Virus record (IMG/VR): IMGVR_UViG_3300035701_004790
Coordinates: 1 to 55,392 of that record
Direction: 5' to 3' (one strand)
Length of the DNA stretch: 55,392 nucleotides
Source of the DNA: a virus
Part shown: one piece after another, positions 27,767-36,672 of the stretch
Layout: every line of letters begins with the position of its first letter
Numbering within the stretch: the first letter of the stretch is position 1
Notes under the pieces: generated by a model
Told to the model about the DNA's origin: nothing
What the model saw: only the letters and a program-made list of their open reading frames with translations
The model's database searches: none
Made by a program: the position numbers and the translations under genes

Positions 27767-29143
27767 TTATAATAAAAATCCTTCATCACTAACAATAGTA
27801 AAGCTAATAGGAGATTTGATAGAAAACAAGGAATTGTTCGAATATTTTAATTCTAAATAATAGTCTTGAGGTATTAACCAGCTAGTATCTAGATCAAATT
27901 CATAACCTCTTGAGGTTCTATTTACTGATGTGAAAGGAATCACATCCATTTGGGTGTGGCCACCCTGTTTCATGAAAAGTCTATATGATATTGTAAGCGG
28001 GAAACTATCGTCTTGTGTATCGTATAGTTGCTTTACTGAAATCTGTATTTTTCTAATATCACCTCTTCTAATATTCTCACCCGATTTAATACCTGCATAA
28101 CTAAAATGGAAATTATCTGGATTTACAAAATTAGATAAATCAAAATTATAATATCTGTCAGAATTAATCAAATAGAAGTCTTGTGATATTGTTTTTACTT
28201 TACTGTTTTGTGTCAACGTCCATTTATCATTGAACATAACAGCATCTGGATAAACCGATGAATTAATATTTAACGTGATTTTGTAAATACCCTTTTTAAC
28301 TCTAGTAACACCAGAAGAAGGAATTACTGAATATATTGCATCATTAAAATCATAAATTGTTACTCCACTAATAACCACATCACCAGCACTGCTATACAAA
28401 TAAAGATCATTACTTTTATCCATGAAAAAGTAATTTCTATCATCATTAATTTGATCGTTAATAATAGTTTCGATGTATGGCTCGAAAACAGTATTTGTGT
28501 TTTTGAGATGAAATGCTACTGCTTGCTTATAGAGGGTTTGTAATGCTTCAATTGAACTAGTATATTTTAATCCCATCCCATAATCAGTTACTCCACTATA
28601 TAGGATATTGTTTACGTATGTTGTAACGTCCATTAAAATATGTTCATTCCCTTTAGGGAAAACTTGTGTTGCAAGTACAGATGATCCAGTATATGCACCA
28701 GCAATAGTCCAACTAGTATTGGTTTTTCTTTGATACCAATTCGAAGCACCAGTCATGGAATTGCTACCAAGAATACCTTGATCTTGGTAAATAAAATCAT
28801 ATCCAGAACCTTCATCCCAATCCTCTTTAATTGAGAATAAATCTAGACTAAAGCTACTTGCTCTTTCAATAATATCGGTGTATGATTTAGTTCCAAGTAA
28901 ATCAGGTCTATTCGCTATGGTATTTACTAAATGAAGTTTATGCGAAAGGATTTTACTTTTTAAAATACCTTCATTAGTAATTTTTGTTTGTAAATCAGTA
29001 AAATCGGGTTTGAAAATAATTCTACTACGAAAACTTTGAGGTGTACCGTATGATATTTCACCCACAGGATTCTGCGAATTGTTGGTTTGATTTCCCTCAA
29101 TAAGTGTATTGTTCTTTCCGAAGTATGATCTAAAAATTGACAT
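27767..29143 (-). CDS. Probable virion structural protein (458 aa)
   Basis: No enzyme motif. Residues ~90-200 (FSLDLFSIKEDWDEGSGYDF, later VTTYVNNIL and YGMGLKY) resemble DNRLRE-type beta-sandwich domains found in surface and structural proteins. The rest is beta-rich. It is preceded by a GTATTTAT site 16 bases before its start and follows three small genes of a probable head or neck set. The structural role is inferred from context and composition. Confidence 0.5.
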   Translation of the reverse strand: MSIFRSYFGKNNTLIEGNQTNNSQNPVGEISYGTPQSFRSRIIFKPDFTDLQTKITNEGILKSKILSHKLHLVNTIANRPDLLGTKSYTDIIERASSFSLDLFSIKEDWDEGSGYDFIYQDQGILGSNSMTGASNWYQRKTNTSWTIAGAYTGSSVLATQVFPKGNEHILMDVTTYVNNILYSGVTDYGMGLKYTSSIEALQTLYKQAVAFHLKNTNTVFEPYIETIINDQINDDRNYFFMDKSNDLYLYSSAGDVVISGVTIYDFNDAIYSVIPSSGVTRVKKGIYKITLNINSSVYPDAVMFNDKWTLTQNSKVKTISQDFYLINSDRYYNFDLSNFVNPDNFHFSYAGIKSGENIRRGDIRKIQISVKQLYDTQDDSFPLTISYRLFMKQGGHTQMDVIPFTSVNRTSRGYEFDLDTSWLIPQDYYLELKYSNNSLFSIKSPISFTIVSDEGFLL

Positions 29144-29158
29144 TTAGCTAAGTTTTAT

Positions 29159-29166
29159 ATAAATAC
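29159..29166 (-). promoter_or_regulatory. GTATTTAT motif 16 bases before the 458-aa gene
   Basis: The minus strand reads TAAGTATTTATATAAAACTT and leads straight into the ATG at 29143, implying a very short leader if it is a -10-type element. Confidence 0.5.
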
Positions 29167-29176
29167 TTAGCAATGT

Positions 29177-29659
29177 TTAAACTATTCTATCGCCTTTTTT
29201 ATATGTTTTTTTGGTGTCAATACCATAAATATCATTATCACCACTAACCACAATTTCTGGTGGAACATCTGTATGCTCCAAATCATTTGAATTAGTTACA
29301 GTCACCAATCCAGCATTTTCTAAATCTCTAAAACCCAATCCAAGAGGATTATTTTGAGCATCCTGTACGCTACCTGATTGTACGTATGCAGGTATTGCAC
29401 GTCCCATTTCTTTAGCAAGCATTAATTGTCTTCTAAGACCATTTCTATTATTTTTCAGGATTTGAGCTAATGTCTTTGAAACATCTGCATCATCACTTCT
29501 TCCTGATTGCTCTTCCTGATCTGATTGTAAATCTTGTTGACCAAGATGATCCATTTCAGCATCATGATAATTAAAATCTTCGTTAATAAGACCTTTATTA
29601 ACATTACTCATCATTTCGAATAAACGTCCTTTAGTACCGTTTTGTTTGTACACTCTCAT
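29177..29659 (-). CDS. Small probable head protein with prohead-protease-like site (160 aa)
   Basis: Not recognised as a family. The N-terminus (GRLFEMMSNVNKGLINED) is a short amphipathic segment ending in L-I-N-E. In T4, capsid-targeting peptides are cut by the gp21 protease after (L/I)-x-E, so this protein could enter the prohead core and be trimmed after residue ~28. The remainder is polar, with an acidic Gln/Asp-rich stretch (QQDLQSDQEEQSGR). It starts 3 bases after the stop of the Pro/Ala-rich gene. Function is inferred only. Confidence 0.5.
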   Translation of the reverse strand: MRVYKQNGTKGRLFEMMSNVNKGLINEDFNYHDAEMDHLGQQDLQSDQEEQSGRSDDADVSKTLAQILKNNRNGLRRQLMLAKEMGRAIPAYVQSGSVQDAQNNPLGLGFRDLENAGLVTVTNSNDLEHTDVPPEIVVSGDNDIYGIDTKKTYKKGDRIV

Positions 29660-29661
29660 AA

Positions 29662-30399
29662 TTAAATCGTTTCGAAACTATCCTTAACTTGGTATTGACT
29701 TAATTTTGGTAATTGATCAAAATCAGCAACATACCCATCTTTGGTTTTAACTATTCCTTGTGAATTAAAACTGTCCATTCTAGCTTGAAAAGTATTCCCA
29801 TTCCACATATCATTTAGATTAAAATAATATGGTGAACTATCTTGTTTTCTATTTTCAAATTTTTCAACATCAGTAGGTTCTTTTACTTTTTGAACTTCTC
29901 CGTGTAGTTCTGCTTGTTGGGCATTGAGACTATTAATTACATTTTCTAATTGATCAATTTTTTGAGACATTTTCTTCATTGCATCTAATTGAAATCTCAT
30001 TACTTCTTTTTGTAAATCTTCTGAACTTTGTGCTACTGGTTGTTGATTACCATCAGATGAAAATGGGGTTGTAGTCTCAGGAGCCACGTTTGCTGCTGGT
30101 AATTCTGGTGCTATTGAAGGAGCTTGTGAAGGTGCTGGTGAAGGAGCTTGTGAAGGTGCTGCTGGTGATGGCATAGGGGCTGCTGGAGCAGGTGCTGTTG
30201 ATCCTGACGATGGACTAGGCATTGGCTCTGGTGATGGCATAGGGGCTGGTGCAGGGGCATCTGCTTCCTTCATATTCCAACCTTCTGGAATGGAATCGAA
30301 AGAACTATCATCTATTACAGGTCTGTATGATGGTGTTTCATTCACCACATAACCCGAAATATAATTTATTCTGTCAATCTGTTTCTTTAAATCAGTCAT
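29662..30399 (-). CDS. Pro/Ala-rich linker and coiled-coil protein (245 aa)
   Basis: Residues ~47-110 are a low-complexity Pro/Ala/Ser/Met linker built from short DNA repeats (GGTGAAGGAGCTTGTGAAGG). Residues ~130-170 form a probable coiled coil (MKKMSQKIDQLENVINSLN), and the C-terminal ~70 residues are mixed. Such a layout is usual in scaffolding or neck/tail linker proteins. No specific T4 counterpart was recognised. It sits between a 59-residue gene and the putative head gene, in one transcription unit. Confidence 0.5.
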   Translation of the reverse strand: MTDLKKQIDRINYISGYVVNETPSYRPVIDDSSFDSIPEGWNMKEADAPAPAPMPSPEPMPSPSSGSTAPAPAAPMPSPAAPSQAPSPAPSQAPSIAPELPAANVAPETTTPFSSDGNQQPVAQSSEDLQKEVMRFQLDAMKKMSQKIDQLENVINSLNAQQAELHGEVQKVKEPTDVEKFENRKQDSSPYYFNLNDMWNGNTFQARMDSFNSQGIVKTKDGYVADFDQLPKLSQYQVKDSFETI

Positions 30400-30411
30400 A
30401 TGACAGAAAAA

Positions 30412-30591
30412 TTAATATTGTTCTCTCAATAATTGCTTACCATCTTTTGTAACGAAGACTTTATCAACTCTTTCAATCAATCCTTCTCTCTCATCCAGAA
30501 TAACCTTTTTGCTATTCTTATATTTCTTTGATTTGGGGGTGATGTTTAGAAATTGATCTAAAGCATTTTCGTTTTCTTCTACGTTTTTCAT
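30412..30591 (-). CDS. Small basic/acidic protein of unknown function (59 aa)
   Basis: A 59-codon frame starts MKNVEENENALDQFLNITPK and ends LLREQY. It is rich in Lys and Glu and probably helical. The start lies 13 bases after the GTATTTAT site at 30611-30604, and the stop is 12 bases before the next gene, so it is the promoter-proximal gene of this unit. No family recognised. Confidence 0.65.
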   Translation of the reverse strand: MKNVEENENALDQFLNITPKSKKYKNSKKVILDEREGLIERVDKVFVTKDGKQLLREQY

Positions 30592-30603
30592 AGTAATTTT
30601 ATA

Positions 30604-30611
30604 ATAAATAC
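30604..30611 (-). promoter_or_regulatory. GTATTTAT motif before the 59-aa gene
   Basis: The minus strand reads ATAGTATTTATTATAAAATT, 13 bases before the ATG. It touches the stop codon of the preceding gene. Confidence 0.5.
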
Positions 30612-31246
30612 TATGAAAACGAGAAAACGACCATGCTACGCTTTAGCATATCGAATTCAGGAAATAGCTTATAATACTTCTGATATTCCTCACCATGAGT
30701 ATCAATAATCTCCTTTATGGCCTTTTTCCTTAACATTCCAATGATCAATGAAGAATCTAATCCCAAATAATCAAATATTGACAATTTAAACCCATAGATG
30801 TTATTACCAACACAATAATAAACAACTTCATCTTTATAAATATAAAGATTTCCACCATCGGGCAAAAAGATGTTTATTGCATCAACACTAAAGAGATTAT
30901 TAAAAAAAGGATCACCGTTAATATACACATACCTAGACATATACATGTATGGAATTTTTTTAGTAAACAATTCCAAACCTTGAGTATATTGTATTATATC
31001 TTCTGTTGGTGAGAATTCCCAATAATGTTTGAATTGAGTATTTCCACTATGTATCTCCTTCTCCAAAATATCATGTTCATAAACTGGTAAAAGATCATTA
31101 ACCAAATTCCACCCAATTACCAATGTTGGCAATGACTTATCTGCTTTATTATCCTCCGATAATTTATGATAGCTAATATATGGCAATAGCATATGATTAA
31201 GCAAATCGCTTTCATTCCTATAAGCAATACGACCAAGTTTGATCAT
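30611..31246 (-). CDS. Unknown protein, last gene of glycan block (211 aa)
   Basis: Not recognised. It is a Tyr/Ile/Leu-rich soluble protein without membrane segments or clear motifs. Its start overlaps the stop of the methyltransferase gene by one base (TAATG), so it is translationally coupled to the glycan cluster and may belong to the same pathway. It could equally be a virion gene, as head-type genes follow. Confidence 0.5.
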   Translation of the reverse strand: MIKLGRIAYRNESDLLNHMLLPYISYHKLSEDNKADKSLPTLVIGWNLVNDLLPVYEHDILEKEIHSGNTQFKHYWEFSPTEDIIQYTQGLELFTKKIPYMYMSRYVYINGDPFFNNLFSVDAINIFLPDGGNLYIYKDEVVYYCVGNNIYGFKLSIFDYLGLDSSLIIGMLRKKAIKEIIDTHGEEYQKYYKLFPEFDMLKRSMVVFSFS

Positions 31247-31920
31247 TAATCAAATTTTTCAGTGTATACAGATTTGTTATAAAATAAGCATCTTCCTCTT
31301 GACCCACAAGCTTCATTCACACTATCTGACAACATGTAACAACCATACCCATGAAAATCAAATAAATTAACCCAATATTGAATTGGCTGTTCATTGGGGT
31401 GATGAAGATGTGGTCTTCCACGTCCTCTAACTGCTGACGACCACCAGATCACATCAGATTCACATATTAGATTGTGTACTAGTATTCCTGCAAATGGTGG
31501 TTCTAAATGTTCTGCAACTTCTGTACATAATGCAATATCATAAGGCTTTACAGATAGTGGTTCTTTGAACGCAACTTTTCTAAAATCACGTTTTACTTGA
31601 CTCGTTGCATCATCAGCACCATCCAAAGTTTGTATCTCATAACCCAATTGTTTGAATCTATTCGAAAACCACGCACCTGCACTACCATATTCAACAATGT
31701 TAACGAGTTTTCTCTTTGTTATTTTTTCAAAATATTCAGGCACATAGTTACAATATGAAATAATCACATTATTATCAAGACCATGACCATTATTAAAATA
31801 TACTGCAGGATAATCATCACTTAATTTTCCAATACGAAAAGCTTGTGGATTTGATGGATTGTCCCACCAATTCAATTCATCCATATAACCATTATCCGTT
31901 CCATTTTCAAATATTTTCAT
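31246..31920 (-). CDS. SAM-dependent methyltransferase (class I fold)
   Basis: Motif I-like IVEYGSAGAWFSNRF (residues ~74-88), an acidic residue at the next strand (TLDGAD) and the motif IV-like IALCTEVAEHLEP support a Rossmann methyltransferase. C-terminal HPNEQPIQYWVNLFDFHGY resembles sugar and nucleotide-sugar methyltransferases of capsule clusters. It overlaps wecB by 14 bases. The substrate is unknown; a sugar hydroxyl is likely from context. Confidence 0.65.
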   Translation of the reverse strand: MKIFENGTDNGYMDELNWWDNPSNPQAFRIGKLSDDYPAVYFNNGHGLDNNVIISYCNYVPEYFEKITKRKLVNIVEYGSAGAWFSNRFKQLGYEIQTLDGADDATSQVKRDFRKVAFKEPLSVKPYDIALCTEVAEHLEPPFAGILVHNLICESDVIWWSSAVRGRGRPHLHHPNEQPIQYWVNLFDFHGYGCYMLSDSVNEACGSRGRCLFYNKSVYTEKFD

Positions 31921-32953
31921 ATAATTCTTTTATTATTTTGGTTATTTTTTTTGCCGAATGACCATCTCCAAAAGGACAAATATGATTATGTGTAACTTCA
32001 TATTTTTTCATCAATTCCTTAGTCATTGTAATCAATTCTTTTGGCTTTTCACATAACTCAGTTGTGTATCCCAAGGCTTCTGGTCTTTCTGTTTCTTTTC
32101 TACATACAATTGCTCGTTTTCCAAAGAAAGAACATTCTTCCTGAATACCACCACTATCAGTAATCACAAATTTACACTTTACAAGTATATTAAGCAAATC
32201 TTCATGAGATAATGGTTCAACTACCTTTACATTCTTTAGAATATGCGCAAATTTCTTCACATTCGGATTTGGATGTATTGGAAGTATGAATTCGTGATCT
32301 TTATATATTCCTGCGAGTTTATCTATTGCCTCAAACCAGTACTGGATAGTTTCATGATTTTCTCTACGGTGTAATGTAATCAATATTTTATTTTCATAAT
32401 CACATTTACTTACATAATGTAAAAGATTATCCAATGCAGTATTCCCCACTACATATTTGCTACCACCAACTTGTTCATTGTTTAAATTTCCCTCATTTTG
32501 AATTGTAGGACATAAATGAACTGTTGTTATACGAGATATTAATTGTCTGTTGGCCTCTTCTGGATATGGATTATCTAAATCATGTGTTCTCAAACCTGCT
32601 TCAAGATGTATTACTTTAAGACCACGATTATAAGCAAATAATGCAACTGCTAGTGCTGATGTTGTATCACCTTGAACCAATACATATTTAATTTGACTCA
32701 TTACACCTCTTAACACTACCTCTGCTTCACTAAGAATACCACTTAAAATATTGTTTAATCTATTTGATGGTGATGTGTTTCCTAATGAAATTTGAAAATT
32801 TATATCATTCTCATCAAAAATATTTGAATCAATAATATTTTCATGTTGTCCAGTAAAAAGAACGCAAAATCTTATATTCGTCTTTTTTAATTCAATAATA
32901 AGTGGTTTTATTTTTAACCATTCTGGTCGAGTACCATATGCAATTAATAACAT
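31907..32953 (-). CDS. wecB: UDP-N-acetylglucosamine 2-epimerase
   Basis: Converts UDP-GlcNAc to UDP-ManNAc. Family motifs are all present: GTRPEWLKIKPLI (7-19), QGDTTSALA (94-102), EAGLRTHD (118-125), LHRRENH (194-200) and TDSGGIQEE (265-273). Length (348 aa) is normal for non-hydrolysing epimerases. It is embedded in a glycosyltransferase operon, so it probably makes a sugar donor for glycans built during infection. It starts 2 bases after the stop of the upstream glycosyltransferase gene. Confidence 0.88.
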   Translation of the reverse strand: MLLIAYGTRPEWLKIKPLIIELKKTNIRFCVLFTGQHENIIDSNIFDENDINFQISLGNTSPSNRLNNILSGILSEAEVVLRGVMSQIKYVLVQGDTTSALAVALFAYNRGLKVIHLEAGLRTHDLDNPYPEEANRQLISRITTVHLCPTIQNEGNLNNEQVGGSKYVVGNTALDNLLHYVSKCDYENKILITLHRRENHETIQYWFEAIDKLAGIYKDHEFILPIHPNPNVKKFAHILKNVKVVEPLSHEDLLNILVKCKFVITDSGGIQEECSFFGKRAIVCRKETERPEALGYTTELCEKPKELITMTKELMKKYEVTHNHICPFGDGHSAKKITKIIKELYENI

Positions 32954-32954
32954 A

Positions 32955-33746
32955 TTATCTTAAATCGTTTATAACAATAGGCAACACTCCATCAAATTTT
33001 TCGGCCTTTGACCATGCATGTGGTGCTATCATATGTAAGTTATTCATTTCTGGTGTCCATTTCAACCATTTTGTTTTATACCAATTATCTCCATCAAATT
33101 CTGCTGCATGACCCCAAGTATTTATTTTTTCATAAACTTCTTTATCAGATAAGACATATGAACCGTGATAACAAATAGCATCATCAACACTAATATCAAA
33201 AGGATTATTACTTTTATTTGGTCTTCTTTTTCTTTCAAATCTAACACCTCTTTTTAAATTTATTGCAAACTCTGGAAATCCAGTAATTTTATTTCCTGCC
33301 GAATCCAATAAAATGTAATTGAAGTTTTTCCAAAAACAATACCACCCAACCCTATAAAAATCCCAATCAGGATTCTCTCTTAAGATTAGTAATGCTTTTG
33401 CAAATTGATCGTGGAAATAGAATTCGTCAGCATCATGAATAACCAAAAAATCCATTCCATCTTTAATTGCAGCATCAACACAAGAATTTCTTTGTTCCTC
33501 TTCTGTATTCCAACGACCCTCAATGATAGTAACTTTATCGTTATATTCAGAATTACGAATAACATTCAAATCAAAAGAATTTTTAAATTTACCTCTAGCA
33601 TGGATATTGTAAGTCCAAGGTTCGTCACTATATGCCACATATATCTTATCAACATGACGATATGCATTTTCGAGATTTCTCATTATCCACTTGTCCTGTC
33701 CGAATAGAACAACATGTGTGGCAATTTTGACGTTATTTAAATCCAT
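32955..33746 (-). CDS. Glycosyltransferase (GT-A type) (263 aa)
   Basis: The GT-A nucleotide-sugar fold is suggested by the N-terminal strand-helix pattern and the metal-binding DxD-type motif IHDADEFYFHD (around residue 108). EEEQRNSCVDAAIKDGMDF preceding it resembles the donor-binding helix of GT2-like enzymes. The length of 263 is compact and it has no membrane segment. It overlaps the FkbM methyltransferase gene by 14 bases. Donor and acceptor cannot be read from the sequence. Confidence 0.65.
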   Translation of the reverse strand: MDLNNVKIATHVVLFGQDKWIMRNLENAYRHVDKIYVAYSDEPWTYNIHARGKFKNSFDLNVIRNSEYNDKVTIIEGRWNTEEEQRNSCVDAAIKDGMDFLVIHDADEFYFHDQFAKALLILRENPDWDFYRVGWYCFWKNFNYILLDSAGNKITGFPEFAINLKRGVRFERKRRPNKSNNPFDISVDDAICYHGSYVLSDKEVYEKINTWGHAAEFDGDNWYKTKWLKWTPEMNNLHMIAPHAWSKAEKFDGVLPIVINDLR

Positions 33747-34347
33747 TTCGAAATAATATATCTTGTTGAAATAAATTTCCTTCTAAATAATGTTGACCTA
33801 TAACAGTATCTGCTATATATCCATGTTGATCCATGTATTTTATAACTTCCTCTTCTTTTGGGGAATTCAAATTCCATTCTATTAACGATGTCTCCATAAT
33901 AATGAAATCAGCTTCGAGCATCATTTTTTGTCCACCATTTAAAATATCTATTTCTGAACCTTGAGTATCTAATTTAATTAAACCAAAAGTAAAATCAGGA
34001 AAAATTATATCAAGAGTTGTTGTCATTTTCTCTTCAATGATAACTAATCCATCTTTATAGTGTTCAGTATTCTCTCTATATATTGACGTACCAGTACACT
34101 TTGGGTTCTTACTATTCTTATATAAATTAACTTTTTTAACTGTATCAGCTAATAGCATGATTTGAAAAGAAACATTCAATGCAGTAAGGTCTTCCCTAAC
34201 ACTTTCATTTCCATCAACCAAAAAAAACTTTGCTTTTGGCCAATATTGTTTTGCATGTAAATAAAACTGTCCAACATTACACCCAATATCTAAAACTTTT
34301 TTAGGGGTGTATTTGAATTTTGATTCTAAAATTGACAAATCCATCAT
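33733..34347 (-). CDS. FkbM-family methyltransferase
   Basis: SAM-binding motif I is VLDIGCNVGQFY (residues ~19-30) with the acidic partner in LVDGNES. The FkbM signature LIKLDTQGSEIDILNGG lies near residue 130. Members O-methylate sugars or polyketides. In this block a sugar substrate is the natural guess. Length (204 aa) is typical. Confidence 0.78.
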   Translation of the reverse strand: MMDLSILESKFKYTPKKVLDIGCNVGQFYLHAKQYWPKAKFFLVDGNESVREDLTALNVSFQIMLLADTVKKVNLYKNSKNPKCTGTSIYRENTEHYKDGLVIIEEKMTTTLDIIFPDFTFGLIKLDTQGSEIDILNGGQKMMLEADFIIMETSLIEWNLNSPKEEEVIKYMDQHGYIADTVIGQHYLEGNLFQQDILFRNGFK

Positions 34348-34350
34348 AAA

Positions 34351-35316
34351 TTATGTGAGAAAAACTTTTTTAAATTTATCCATAACGGCCTCTGGTGTAA
34401 ATTCTTTATATGCGTTCCAATCTTTAGATTTATCTAAATAAAGTTGATAATTTACTAAAGATTGAGTTAAAGATTCCACCGTATTATAATAAATACCCTT
34501 ATTTCCCAACATTGCAATGTGTGCAGTATCACGTCCATATTCACAAGTCAGTACTGGTTTATTACAGATTGAAAATTCTGCAATTGCTAAACCGAAACTT
34601 TCCCCTGCTTTTCTACCATGTATCATAGCATTGCATGTATTAATAAATCTTCTCTTTTCTACCAAATCCGTAATTGGTTGAAGATATATAATGTTTTGTA
34701 TGGGTATTGGGGTAAACTTCTCGGTATTGAGAAATACGAAATAAATATTAGGATTTCTAACTGCGACATCTACTACTACTTGTTGCACTTCTGGATAATC
34801 AAAAGTCTCGTATCCACCATGTCTTCCATAAACCATAGCATCGAAAGGTATGTTTAGTTCTTCTCTCATATCTCCATTTACATTAGGAAGATCAACCATA
34901 TATGGAACGTATGGATGTCTATTTCCATAGAGTTCACTTAACCATTTTGATATGTAAGCATATACATCTCCGTGTGGTTGTTCATGTTGAAAAACAGCAT
35001 GTACTACCGTTTTACAACTTTCAGAAACAACATCATCAATAATACCAGCCTTCTGTACATAAAAAACATCTGTTTGATTTCCTTTTATTATTCGTTGAAG
35101 TTCTTCAATAGTTCGATAGAAATAAACTTCAAACTGATCTTCAAACTTTCTAATTGCCAATGGATCGGAATATTTCCACACATCAGGATGTTTAGCAATA
35201 ACAATGCTTTCATTTCCTAAATATGATTTATTATACTTCGCATAGTCATACATCGATACTTCCGTACCACGTAATGATAATTGATTCGTGTGAAATGCTA
35301 TTTTCATTCTTTCCAC
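34351..35316 (-). CDS. GT-B glycosyltransferase, GT4-like (321 aa)
   Basis: The N-terminus IAFHTNQLSLRGTEVSMYDY matches the acceptor-domain start of GT4 enzymes, and the C-terminal half has GRKAGESFGLAIAEFSICNK, the E-x7-E-like donor motif of the family. The ATG at 35316 gives MERMKIAF; the ATG at 35307 (MKIAFHT) is equally likely and gives a 4-base overlap with the preceding gene. Soluble. Substrate unknown. Confidence 0.72.
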   Translation of the reverse strand: MERMKIAFHTNQLSLRGTEVSMYDYAKYNKSYLGNESIVIAKHPDVWKYSDPLAIRKFEDQFEVYFYRTIEELQRIIKGNQTDVFYVQKAGIIDDVVSESCKTVVHAVFQHEQPHGDVYAYISKWLSELYGNRHPYVPYMVDLPNVNGDMREELNIPFDAMVYGRHGGYETFDYPEVQQVVVDVAVRNPNIYFVFLNTEKFTPIPIQNIIYLQPITDLVEKRRFINTCNAMIHGRKAGESFGLAIAEFSICNKPVLTCEYGRDTAHIAMLGNKGIYYNTVESLTQSLVNYQLYLDKSKDWNAYKEFTPEAVMDKFKKVFLT

Positions 35317-35963
35317 CCCCTTTGACCAATATTCGTATGTGTAAAACCTAATGTCTGATTTAATATTTCGTTGTATTGATCTCCATCATTACCATGAATA
35401 TAATGTATGATATTCTTGTTAGGTATTTTCTGGACGAGATTATACATATTAACCTCTGGAGATATTGAACCTCTCAAATCTCTTTCTATTTTTTGTTCAT
35501 CAGTAAATGGAATAAAATTTTCATATGCAAGCATTGCTCCTTTTTTTGAAAAGAACATAGCTTCCATCATAGCATATTTTGTCCCAATGTCAGGTAAATT
35601 AGATGGGGTTCTACCTATGAAATCATATTTACCAGAAACAATATCCTCTATGTGCTGCATTACTAATTGTGGATTTGAAACATACACGTCATCATGTGAA
35701 AATATGATAACATCTGAATTGTGATCTAGGGCCATCTTTATTGAGTAATATGCACCATTTACGCACCCAATTTTATGTGTGGCCTGTTCAAAATATTTGA
35801 ACCCCACATTATAGTATTCCAAATCATCGAAATGTTTTTCAAATTCTAAATTATTGTAGGCGACAAATTTACCGCAGCCAAGAATTAGAGCATCATCTGT
35901 TTCTAATGTTCTCATAAGTGTCTTCGGTCTATCGTAGACATTATGTGCAAAACTAATTTCCAT
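35304..35963 (-). CDS. Glycosyltransferase, GT2-like (219 aa)
   Basis: N-terminal FAHNVYDRPKTLMRTL and the metal-binding SHDDVYVSNP (residues ~89-98), preceded by GCVNGAYYSIKMAL, fit the GT-A fold. Short for the family, so only the catalytic core is present. It overlaps the upstream gene by 11 bases. Substrate unknown. Confidence 0.6.
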   Translation of the reverse strand: MEISFAHNVYDRPKTLMRTLETDDALILGCGKFVAYNNLEFEKHFDDLEYYNVGFKYFEQATHKIGCVNGAYYSIKMALDHNSDVIIFSHDDVYVSNPQLVMQHIEDIVSGKYDFIGRTPSNLPDIGTKYAMMEAMFFSKKGAMLAYENFIPFTDEQKIERDLRGSISPEVNMYNLVQKIPNKNIIHYIHGNDGDQYNEILNQTLGFTHTNIGQRGWKE

Positions 35964-36672
35964 TTTGTGTTTTTATTATACAATTATGAACAAAATTATA
36001 ATCCTCTTCATCCAATCTCACTCCAGTATATTCAGAGAAATGCCAATTATCTGTAGCACCACGATTAACTCTAAAAATATGTCCAAAATCAATCACATAC
36101 CTACCTATGGTTTTCAATACTTTAAAACCATCAAATCTAGAGTTGGTTCTTACTTCCCAATCCCAAGGATTGATATTAGGTGCTAAGTATTTTTTAAAAT
36201 ACGATGTTCTCCAAAGAGAATAGTGTAACGACAATCTGTAGTCTCCGTTTTGAAGTGGTGCTTCGACAAGACGATAATCCCCTCTGGTCGTATATTCATT
36301 ATATGATGGAAAATTTTTTATGGATGCAGTCGTTATTGCAATTTTTCCTATAGTAGGGTCATTTCTCATGACTAGTTCCAAATCATTCAATAATTTAAGA
36401 TCAAGTTGTTTTAAAATAACGATGTCATCATTGCCATATACAAAAAACTCATCATCAAAAGTGTCAAAAAATTTAATTAGATCATTTGAAAAATTCTGTG
36501 GGCCAGTATCTTCACCTAGACAAACGAACTTCCAATTCTGCATATCAAAATCAGGTTTCTTAAACCCTAATACTGTAACATCTAAATCCTTACCACCAAA
36601 TTTATCGGTGGTGTACTTATTTGCTTCAATGATATTACGATACTTATCGCATGTTGGTATTATGAATTTCAT
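35953..36672 (-). CDS. Putative glycosyltransferase (239 aa)
   Basis: The sequence begins MKFIIPTCDKYRN, followed by YGNDDIVILKQLDL (near residue 78), a DD pair at the place of the GT-A metal site, and NPWDWEVRTNSRFDG later. These resemble phage and capsule GT-A enzymes, but the family match is weak. Its start shares one base with the gmd stop (TAATG). Confidence 0.5.
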   Translation of the reverse strand: MKFIIPTCDKYRNIIEANKYTTDKFGGKDLDVTVLGFKKPDFDMQNWKFVCLGEDTGPQNFSNDLIKFFDTFDDEFFVYGNDDIVILKQLDLKLLNDLELVMRNDPTIGKIAITTASIKNFPSYNEYTTRGDYRLVEAPLQNGDYRLSLHYSLWRTSYFKKYLAPNINPWDWEVRTNSRFDGFKVLKTIGRYVIDFGHIFRVNRGATDNWHFSEYTGVRLDEEDYNFVHNCIIKTQNGN

